A stretch of 15,291 nucleotides of DNA. It comes from Bacteroidales bacterium UBA3388 (lineage in GTDB: Bacteria; Bacteroidota; Bacteroidia; Bacteroidales; P3). Position 1 is the first letter of the stretch. Every line of letters begins with the position of its first letter. Positions 6,063 to 12,979 of this stretch are shown here, in pieces. The stretch is from assembly GCA_002358855.1 (NCBI GenBank), contig DEPQ01000086.1:1-15291 (forward strand), read 5' to 3'. Made by a program: the position numbers and the translations under genes. The notes beneath the pieces were generated by a model. The model saw nothing but the letters and a program-made list of their open reading frames with translations. It had not been told where the DNA came from and did no database searches.

Positions 6063-6611
6063 ATGTCAGAATTATTAGTATTTATCTTAATTATTGTTGC
6101 CTTAGTTGTTATACTTATAGTATTTCTTTATCAAAACAACTCAACAGTTAAGACTTTTGTTGAAAACGAACAAAAGAAAACAATTCTTGAAATACAAAAA
6201 ATTCAAGAAAGCGAAGTAAGAAAAGTAGTTACTCCAATTCAACTTCAAGCATACGAGCGTTTGGTGTTGTTTTTGGAAAGAATGACTCCTAATAACCTTG
6301 TTTTACGTTGCTATCAAGCAGGAATGACAACTCAGCTCTTAAAAGATGTAATGATTCAAAACATAAGAGATGAGTTTGAACATAATCTATCGCAACAACT
6401 CTATATTTCAGAGCAAGCTTGGGTGTATATCAAAAACGCAAAAGAAGATATGATAAACACAATCAACTCAATTCAGCCAAAAAGCAGTGAAGAACAATTG
6501 ACACCTACTGCTTTTGCGGGAGCATTGTTTGAGTTGTTGGCAGGAAAGGAAAGTCAAATTGAATTAGCACAAGACTTCTTGAAAAAAGAGATTCAACAAA
6601 AGTTTCAATAG
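6063..6611 (+). CDS. Membrane-anchored conserved protein (DUF7935-like)
   Basis: This is a 182-residue protein with one N-terminal membrane helix (about residues 4-23) followed by a predicted helical cytoplasmic part with coiled-coil tendency (about 30-60) and a conserved block QAYERLVLFLERMTPNNLVLR (61-81 approximately). That block is characteristic of a Bacteroidota family I recall as DUF7935. The family has no established function. It sits between lepA and a DRTGG-domain gene, and its stop codon directly abuts the next ATG (zero gap), which implies translational coupling. The start at 6063 gives the membrane helix directly and is preceded by an A-rich run. The DUF label is from memory and should be treated as likely rather than proven. 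Confidence 0.8.
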   Translation: MSELLVFILIIVALVVILIVFLYQNNSTVKTFVENEQKKTILEIQKIQESEVRKVVTPIQLQAYERLVLFLERMTPNNLVLRCYQAGMTTQLLKDVMIQNIRDEFEHNLSQQLYISEQAWVYIKNAKEDMINTINSIQPKSSEEQLTPTAFAGALFELLAGKESQIELAQDFLKKEIQQKFQ

Positions 6612-6944
6612 ATGAACTTGTGTGAGTTAGTCAAGGCTTTAAACCTTAAAGTCTTTTGTTCAAAAGAATATTTAGACAAAGAATTTGAGGGTGTTTATGT
6701 TTCAGATTTGTTAAGCGATGTTTTAGGAAATGCAAAGCCTAATCAAATTTGGATAACCTTGCAAACTCACAAGAATATTGTAGCAATAGCACAATTAAAA
6801 CAACTTTCGGCTGTGATTTTAGTTAAAGGATTAGAGCCAAACGAAAACACAGTTAAAAAAGCTGAAGAAGAAAAAATAATTCTCTTAGGTTCAGAAAAAG
6901 AAACCTTTGATTTAGTCGGAGAATTGACTGAATTATTTCGCTAA
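6612..6944 (+). CDS. DRTGG-domain protein
   Basis: This is a stand-alone DRTGG domain of 110 residues. The block VYVSDLLSDVLGNAKPNQIW (28-47) and the following ITLQTHKNIVAIAQLK (48-63) match closely the short DRTGG proteins found next to [FeFe]-hydrogenase, NuoE-like and anti-sigma-type ATPase genes in fermentative bacteria. The domain is also part of HPr kinase-related and phosphotransacetylase proteins; its ligand is not established, and a regulatory role is inferred. The gene follows the DUF7935-like gene with no gap and precedes the GHKL ATP-binding gene by 10 bases, a pairing that is conserved in many genomes. No hydrogenase genes follow here. Confidence 0.88.
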   Translation: MNLCELVKALNLKVFCSKEYLDKEFEGVYVSDLLSDVLGNAKPNQIWITLQTHKNIVAIAQLKQLSAVILVKGLEPNENTVKKAEEEKIILLGSEKETFDLVGELTELFR

Positions 6945-6954
6945 AACAAAGAAA

Positions 6955-7503
6955 ATGAAAACGCTTTCTTTACATCTTTTTGAGATAACATCAAATGCTG
7001 TTTTTTATGGAGCAAATGAGTTAGAAATAATAGTGAAAGACAGCCCGAAAGAAAACATTTATTCTTTTGAAGTAAAGGATAATGGTAGCGGGATAAGAGA
7101 AGAAAATATAGAAAGAGTAACAGATGCGTTTTTTACAAGTCGTTCTACTCGTAAAGTTGGATTAGGCTTAGCCCTAACAAAGATGAAAACCGAGCAATGC
7201 AAAGGAGGATTAGAGATAGAAAGCACATACGGAAAGGGAACAAAGGTTAAGTTTTGGTTTATGCACAATCACATTGACCGACCGCCATTAGGAGAGATTG
7301 AAGAGGTGATTATGCTGATTGCAACGATGAAAGAAAACATAAGCTTAAACTATAAGCACACAACCGACAAGGGAGAATATATTTTTGATACAAAAGAAAT
7401 AAGAAAAACATTAGATGAGGTGCCTATTACGGAGATAAAAATCATAAAAGCCCTCAAAGAAATGATAAAAACAAACTTAGAAGAAATATCAGTAAACGAA
7501 TAA
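6955..7503 (+). CDS. GHKL ATP-binding protein (anti-sigma / histidine kinase-like)
   Basis: This 182-residue protein has a histidine-kinase-type ATP-binding domain. The N-box is HLFEITSNAV (N14), the G1 box DNGSG is at 42-46, the F box is near FFTSRSTR (59-66), the G2 box is VGLGLAL (68-74) and GKGTKVKF is at 93-100. A family-specific tail starts with HIDRPPLGE (106-114). It has no phosphoacceptor-histidine domain, sensor or membrane segment, so it is a lone ATPase like anti-sigma kinases rather than a full two-component kinase. The DRTGG protein in front is its usual partner. Orthologues sit in [FeFe]-hydrogenase operons, which suggests a role in redox or fermentation control, but the substrate is unknown. 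The pair here is followed by a YqeY gene instead. Confidence 0.88.
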   Translation: MKTLSLHLFEITSNAVFYGANELEIIVKDSPKENIYSFEVKDNGSGIREENIERVTDAFFTSRSTRKVGLGLALTKMKTEQCKGGLEIESTYGKGTKVKFWFMHNHIDRPPLGEIEEVIMLIATMKENISLNYKHTTDKGEYIFDTKEIRKTLDEVPITEIKIIKALKEMIKTNLEEISVNE

Positions 7504-7516
7504 AAACCATAAAACA

Positions 7517-7963
7517 ATGAGCTTAGAAGAAAAAATAAATGCTGACATCAAAGCCTCAATGTTAGCAAAAGATAAAAGAAAGTTAGAAGCATTAAGAGCC
7601 GTAAAATCTGCACTTTTATTATTAAAAACAAACGGCACAGGCAAAGAAATAACTCAGGAAGACGAAATAGCACTTTTACAACGCTTAGTAAAACAAAGAA
7701 AAGAGTCAGCCTCACTCTATAAAGAACAAGGAAGAGAAGACCTTTATGAAGAAGAATTTTATCAACAAGGCATAATAGAGGCATATTTGCCAGAACAACT
7801 AAGCCAAGAAGAAATAGAAGAAACCTTAAAGCAAATAATCTCAGAGGTTCAAGCCACTTCAATGAAAGATATGGGTAAAGTAATGGGACAAGCTCAAAAA
7901 ACATTTGCAGGAAGAGCCGACAATAAACTTGTATCTACATTAGTTAAACAACTTTTATCATAA
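7517..7963 (+). CDS. GatB/YqeY domain protein
   Basis: This 148-residue protein fits the stand-alone YqeY family in both length and content: the start MSLEEKINADIKASMLAKDK, the ALRAVKSAL segment (25-33), the RKESASLYKEQGREDL helix (61-76), the YLPEQLSQEEIE turn (90-101) and the conserved GKVMGQ (119-124) before the end. The fold equals the tail domain of GatB and of some GatE proteins, which binds tRNA, so YqeY is thought to be a tRNA-associated protein; the role of the free form is not established. The gene lies 13 bases after the ATPase gene and 2 bases before the next lipoprotein gene, firmly inside the operon. Confidence 0.94.
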   Translation: MSLEEKINADIKASMLAKDKRKLEALRAVKSALLLLKTNGTGKEITQEDEIALLQRLVKQRKESASLYKEQGREDLYEEEFYQQGIIEAYLPEQLSQEEIEETLKQIISEVQATSMKDMGKVMGQAQKTFAGRADNKLVSTLVKQLLS

Positions 7964-7965
7964 AA

Positions 7966-8565
7966 ATGCATTACAAAATCATAAGATATTCCGTTGTAAT
8001 TTTGATTATACTTTTCGTTTCTTCATGTTCTGTAAACAAAAAAAGCATTACGCAACAAGAAATAACGCAACAAAAAGAGGAAACAAAGTATGAAACCTTT
8101 ACTTCAAAATATAAAGGAAATTATAACGGAATACCTTTCAAAATTCAAGTAAGAGCTGCTCACGATAGTGTGATTTGGTGTAGTATTTCTGCTCTTTCAA
8201 TGGAAGCAGGTCGGATGTTAATAACAAACGACAGCGTTTTTGTAATGGATAAAATTAACAAAGAAGTCTATAAAAAAGGGAAGGATTTTCTAACCACTCA
8301 TTTAAAAGAAGATTTAAGTAATTCCACCTTAGAGAATATGATTATAGATACTCTACCATTAGAAAAACAACTCTTTCTCAAAACAAAACCTACCATAGAC
8401 CTAATAATAAAAAAATCAATTGACGAAAACTCTACTCAAAACTATAACATAAAACTTTCAATAGGCAAATCAAAATACCAACTCGATGTTTTACAAGAAT
8501 CTATTGAATATAACAAAACACAACAATACCCTTTTAATATACCCTCTTCATACAAAATCAAATAG
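7966..8565 (+). CDS. DUF4292-like lipoprotein (LolA/LolB-like fold suspected)
   Basis: This is a 199-residue lipoprotein with a long hydrophobic signal (about 8-18) and lipobox VSSC (Cys21). The block DSVIWCSISALSMEAGRMLI (67-86) and the following DSVFVMDKINKEVYKK match what I know of the DUF4292 family of Bacteroidota, envelope lipoproteins with a LolB-like lipid-binding beta-barrel half. It is shorter than typical members (about 240-260), with the C-terminal part reduced but ending cleanly. In many relatives the neighbouring gene is the EnvC-type M23 murein hydrolase activator; here the next gene, 3 bases downstream, is an ABC-F ATPase. Role in lipoprotein or lipid handling is inferred. Confidence 0.85.
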   Translation: MHYKIIRYSVVILIILFVSSCSVNKKSITQQEITQQKEETKYETFTSKYKGNYNGIPFKIQVRAAHDSVIWCSISALSMEAGRMLITNDSVFVMDKINKEVYKKGKDFLTTHLKEDLSNSTLENMIIDTLPLEKQLFLKTKPTIDLIIKKSIDENSTQNYNIKLSIGKSKYQLDVLQESIEYNKTQQYPFNIPSSYKIK

Positions 8566-8568
8566 CAA

Positions 8569-10467
8569 ATGGCAGAAAATTACATCACAGTAGAGAATGT
8601 AAGTAAGAGTTTTGGAGAAAAAGAACTTTTTTCTTCTATTGGATTTGGTATAAACAAGGGACAAAAAATTGCACTTGTGGCTGAGAATGGTAGTGGAAAG
8701 ACTACACTTCTTAAAATAATAGCAAATAAAGAAATACCAGATAATGGAACAGTTTCTTTCCGAAAAGGAATTACCATTTCTTACCTTGAACAACACCCTT
8801 TGCAGAATGAAACTTCTACAATAATGGATGTGTTGTTTAACTCTTCAACTCCATTGATGAAAACTGTAAAACGCTATCAACAAGCTTTACTTGATAGTAC
8901 TAAGTCCTCTGACGAAAATACCGAAAAGGAACTTAGCGAAGCAATTTCAGAAATGGATTGTCAAAATGCTTGGAATTACGAAAGTCAAATAAAAGAAATC
9001 TTAGGGAAATTAAACATTACTGACCTTACAAAAAACGTTTCTACTCTTTCGGGAGGAGAAAAAAAGAAGGTTGCTTTGTGTGCGACTCTTATAAGCAAGA
9101 GTGAAGTTTTGCTTTTAGATGAACCAACTAACCATTTAGACATAGAAATGATAGAATGGTTAGAAGAATATCTCAATACAGCAAATCAAAGTATTTTATT
9201 TGTTTCTCACGATAGGTATTTTATAGATAAAGTCAGTACAGATATATATGAATTAGACAGAGGGCAGATTTGCAAATATGAAGGGAAGTTTGACTATTAT
9301 TTAGAGAAAAAAGCCGAAAAGCAACAACAAGAATCTGCAACCTTAGCCAAAGCAAAAAATCTCTACAAGAAAGAATTAGAATGGATTCGTAGAATGCCAC
9401 AAGCACGAGGTACTAAATCACGAGCGAGAATTGAAGCATTCAACGAATTAAAAGAAAGTATATCAAACGTAAATGTTACTCAAAGTGCAGAACTTACAGT
9501 AAAAGCACAAAGAATTGGAGGAAAAATTTTAGAAATCAATAATATCAACAAATCTTTTGGCGATAAAAAAATAATAGATGACTTTTCGCATATCTATAAA
9601 AAAGGAGATAAAATAGGTATAATAGGTAAAAACGGAAGCGGAAAGACTACTTTGCTTGATATTATCACTGAAAAAATAAAGCCAGATTCAGGAAAAGTAA
9701 CACTTGGACAAACAATAAAAATAGGATACTATACACAAAATCCACCAGAAGAGAAACCTGATACAAAGGTTATTGATATTGTCAAAAAGATTAGTGAAAA
9801 CATTCAGTTATCTGATGGAACTACAATGGGAGCAAGCCAATATCTTACTCATTTTGGCATACCTCCATATAAGCAACACACACATTACGGCAATCTTTCA
9901 GGGGGAGAAAAACGTCTTTTAAACCTTTTGTGTATTCTTATTGCCAATCCTAATTTTCTTATACTTGATGAGCCAACTAATGATTTGGATATTCACACTC
10001 AAATGAAACTTGAAACATTTCTTGAACAGTATCAAGGTTGTTTAATGGTGGTTTCTCACGATAGACACTTTCTTGATAGAATTGTTTCTCAGTTATTTGT
10101 TTTCAAACCAGAGGGAAAAATCAAAGAATTTCCAGGAAATTATAGCGATTATCTGATTAAAGAAAAAGAAGAGAGCAAACAGAAAAAACTTTTAGAAGAA
10201 AAAAAAGATAAACCCACTAATACAAAGAAAAAAGACTTAACACCAAAAATCAAACTTACCTATAAGGAACAAAAAGAAAAAGAGGCAATTGAAGAATTGT
10301 TGCCAAAATTAGAAGAACGTAAACAAACAATTGAACAACAACTCTCTTCGGGAGAATTAACTAATGAATTATTGTTATCAACCACCGAAGAATATCAAAA
10401 TCTTATTGAAGAAATAAGTCAAAAAGAAGAACGATGGTTAGAACTTTGCAGTAAGGAGCAAGATTAG
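8569..10467 (+). CDS. ABC-F family ATPase, Uup-like
   Basis: This 632-residue soluble tandem ABC ATPase has no membrane segments. Site 1: Walker A AENGSGKTT (38-46), signature LSGGE (160-164), Walker B LLLDEP (181-186), H214. The inter-domain linker carries WIRRMPQARGTKSRARI (272-288), the ABC-F tRNA-interaction region. Site 2: Walker A GKNGSGKTT (353-361), LSGGE (443-447), Walker B LILDEP (464-469), H497. A lysine/glutamate-rich coiled coil (about 535-630), with LTYKEQKE at 563-570, is typical of the Uup C-terminal domain. ABC-F proteins bind the ribosomal E site and resolve stalled or misfolded states; Uup is also linked to DNA-precise excision phenotypes. Walker A of site 1 has Ala where Gly is usual. 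Its stop directly abuts the mutS2 ATG, implying coupled expression. Confidence 0.94.
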   Translation: MAENYITVENVSKSFGEKELFSSIGFGINKGQKIALVAENGSGKTTLLKIIANKEIPDNGTVSFRKGITISYLEQHPLQNETSTIMDVLFNSSTPLMKTVKRYQQALLDSTKSSDENTEKELSEAISEMDCQNAWNYESQIKEILGKLNITDLTKNVSTLSGGEKKKVALCATLISKSEVLLLDEPTNHLDIEMIEWLEEYLNTANQSILFVSHDRYFIDKVSTDIYELDRGQICKYEGKFDYYLEKKAEKQQQESATLAKAKNLYKKELEWIRRMPQARGTKSRARIEAFNELKESISNVNVTQSAELTVKAQRIGGKILEINNINKSFGDKKIIDDFSHIYKKGDKIGIIGKNGSGKTTLLDIITEKIKPDSGKVTLGQTIKIGYYTQNPPEEKPDTKVIDIVKKISENIQLSDGTTMGASQYLTHFGIPPYKQHTHYGNLSGGEKRLLNLLCILIANPNFLILDEPTNDLDIHTQMKLETFLEQYQGCLMVVSHDRHFLDRIVSQLFVFKPEGKIKEFPGNYSDYLIKEKEESKQKKLLEEKKDKPTNTKKKDLTPKIKLTYKEQKEKEAIEELLPKLEERKQTIEQQLSSGELTNELLLSTTEEYQNLIEEISQKEERWLELCSKEQD

Positions 10468-12918
10468 ATGAAAAGAAAAAATAAACTTGAAGAAAAGTTA
10501 GAATTTGAGCAAATATTACAATCCATAAAGACCTATTGCTTGTCTTTATCTGCTGAGAAATTAGTAGATAAGATAAAGTTTAGTCGTTCAAAAAGCGAAA
10601 TAGAAAAAGAACTCGGTTTAGTAGAAGAATTTCTTTCTATTTTACTTTCCAATAAGCAATATCCCGCAGAGGATTATTTTGATATGAGCGAGGAATTGAT
10701 TAGAATCAAAATCCCAGGTACTTTTATATCTCAATCTTGTTTGTTTGAACTTTGGCGAAGTCTTAAAACAATTCATTCTTGGACTCAATTCTTAGAACAC
10801 AACAAAGAAACATTTCCGTTGCTTTTTGCTTTGAGTGAAGGAATCTTTATTGACCAAGACCTTTTGCGTGATTGCAGAAAAATACTCTCTGAGGACGGAG
10901 AAATTTTAGATAACGCATCTGATGAACTCTTTGTTATAAGAGTAGGAATCCGCAGAAAACAAGCCGAAGTCGAAAAAAGAATTAGAAAACTCCTTACTTT
11001 CTCAAAACAACAAGGCTGGACAGCAAGCGATGCTGAACTTACAATAAGAAATGGCAGGCCTGTAATTCCTATAACTTCTGCAAACAAAAGACGACTTCAA
11101 GGATTTGTTCACGATGAGTCTGCAACAGGGCAAACATCTTATGTAGAACCAGCCGAAGTTGTAGAATTAAATAACGAACTTAGAGAATTAGAATTTGCAC
11201 AAGCAAGAGAAATAGTAAAAATCTTAACACAATTCACAGAAAATCTAAGACCTCTTGCCGATAGTCTTGTTTTGGCGTATAGATTTCTAATACGTATTGA
11301 TTTTATTCGAGCAAAGGCTAAATATGCTTTTAAAATTAAAGCAGGAAAACCAATAATTAAAACTCAAAATCGTGATTTTATTTGGTATGAAGCAAGACAT
11401 CCTCTTTTAGAAGAGGCACTACATACTAACAACAAGGAGATTGTCCCACTTAAAATAGAACTCAACGAAAAAAATAGAATACTTATCATTTCAGGACCTA
11501 ATGCAGGAGGGAAATCTGTTTGTTTAAAAACAGTAGGTCTATTACAATATATGTTGCAATGTGGAATTTTGGTTCCTATGAAGCAGACTTCTGAGGTTGC
11601 AATCTTCAATCGTATTTTTATTGATATGGGAGATGAACAAAGTATAGAGAATGATTTGAGTACTTATTCGTCTCACCTTTTAAATATGAAGAATCTAACC
11701 GAGAAAGCAGATGAATCTTGTTTGTTTTTAATAGATGAATGCGGTACAGGAACTGATCCAAGCATTGGAGGTGCGATTGCCGAAGCTGTTTTGGAGGATT
11801 TGGAATCAAAAGGAGCCTTTGGTATAGTTACAACTCACTATTCAAATCTTAAACTCTTAGCACAAAAGCACTCAACTATTGTAAACGGAGCTATGTTATT
11901 TGATACTAATAATATGAAACCTCTTTTCAAATTATCTATTGGCAAGCCCGGAAGTAGTTTCGCTTTTGAAATAGCAAAAACAATAGGACTTTCTCAAACA
12001 ATTATAGACTCTGCATCAAATAAAATAGGACAAGGATTTGTTGATTTTGAGCAAAGCCTTCAACAATTAGAGGTAGATAAAATAGAAATCAAAAATCAAC
12101 AAGAAATAATTAAAGTTCAAGACGAATTACTCAATGATTTAGTAAATCAATACAAGACTAAACTTGCTCAAATCTCTCAAAAAGAAAAAGAAATAATTTA
12201 TCAAGCAAAATCACAAGCCAAACAAATTCTTCAAGGTGCTAATAAACAGATAGAAAATACAATAGAAAAAATCAAAACAGCAAAAGCAGAAAAAGTTTCT
12301 ACTCAAAAAGCACGTCAAGATCTACAAAAAGAAGTTAAAATCATAGAAACAGACTTGCAAGAGTTAGAATCGCAAATACAAATTGAAAAACCAATTCAAA
12401 ATCCTCATACAAACATACCTTTTGACTCTACGCCGCTTTCAGTAGGCGATGTTGTATTGTTAGAAAATGGCGATAATTATGCTGTTGTTAAAGAAATACG
12501 TAGAAACAAATTAGAGGTGGAATGCGGAGAATTACAATTAAGTGTACCGATTAGTAAAGTAAGAAAAGTAAACAAACAAATTTATTTAAAGCAACAAAAA
12601 AACAAAAAATCCGTACAAGTAAGAAATGTACGAATCAATTCAATATTTGAAGATATTAATGAATTAAGAGCTAAATTCAGTTATCAATTAGATTTGAGAG
12701 GTTGCAGAGCAGATGAAGCTCTTAATAAATTATCAAAACATATTGATCAAGCACGACTATTAGGTGAAAGCGAACTATCAATATTGCACGGCAAGGGAGA
12801 TGGCATTCTAAAAACAGTTCTAAGAGACTATTTAAAAGAATGTTCCGAAGTAGAAAGTTACAAAGCCGCAGCAGTGGAGTTTGGAGGAGAAGGAATAACA
12901 AAAATAAAACTAAGATAA
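10468..12918 (+). CDS. mutS2: MutS2 (ribosome-collision / recombination ATPase with Smr domain)
   Basis: This 816-residue protein matches the MutS2 length and order: an N-terminal clamp and lever region (about 1-300), then the MutS ATPase with Walker A GPNAGGKS (343-350), Walker B LIDECGTGTDP (421-431) and TTHY (455-458), a long coiled coil (about 520-640), a KOW-like beta segment (about 656-700) and a C-terminal Smr domain with LDLRG (741-745) and HGKG (774-777), ending in GGEGITKIKL. It lacks the mismatch-recognition domain of MutS. MutS2 was first seen as a recombination suppressor; work in Bacillus shows it binds collided ribosomes and splits or cleaves there. The Walker B has Cys (C425) where MutS usually has Met. 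It begins with zero gap after the ABC-F gene. Confidence 0.97.
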   Translation: MKRKNKLEEKLEFEQILQSIKTYCLSLSAEKLVDKIKFSRSKSEIEKELGLVEEFLSILLSNKQYPAEDYFDMSEELIRIKIPGTFISQSCLFELWRSLKTIHSWTQFLEHNKETFPLLFALSEGIFIDQDLLRDCRKILSEDGEILDNASDELFVIRVGIRRKQAEVEKRIRKLLTFSKQQGWTASDAELTIRNGRPVIPITSANKRRLQGFVHDESATGQTSYVEPAEVVELNNELRELEFAQAREIVKILTQFTENLRPLADSLVLAYRFLIRIDFIRAKAKYAFKIKAGKPIIKTQNRDFIWYEARHPLLEEALHTNNKEIVPLKIELNEKNRILIISGPNAGGKSVCLKTVGLLQYMLQCGILVPMKQTSEVAIFNRIFIDMGDEQSIENDLSTYSSHLLNMKNLTEKADESCLFLIDECGTGTDPSIGGAIAEAVLEDLESKGAFGIVTTHYSNLKLLAQKHSTIVNGAMLFDTNNMKPLFKLSIGKPGSSFAFEIAKTIGLSQTIIDSASNKIGQGFVDFEQSLQQLEVDKIEIKNQQEIIKVQDELLNDLVNQYKTKLAQISQKEKEIIYQAKSQAKQILQGANKQIENTIEKIKTAKAEKVSTQKARQDLQKEVKIIETDLQELESQIQIEKPIQNPHTNIPFDSTPLSVGDVVLLENGDNYAVVKEIRRNKLEVECGELQLSVPISKVRKVNKQIYLKQQKNKKSVQVRNVRINSIFEDINELRAKFSYQLDLRGCRADEALNKLSKHIDQARLLGESELSILHGKGDGILKTVLRDYLKECSEVESYKAAAVEFGGEGITKIKLR

Positions 12919-12979
12919 AAAAACAAAAAGCAAAGAAATAGTGTCATAAAACAAAGAAAAAAAAGAATAAATCAAAGAG

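Noticed and set aside
7548..7904. Reverse-strand ORF of 118 codons, very Leu/Phe rich
   Set aside because: It is a shadow of the YqeY gene; the Leu/Phe richness follows from the A-rich Lys/Glu codons on the other strand.
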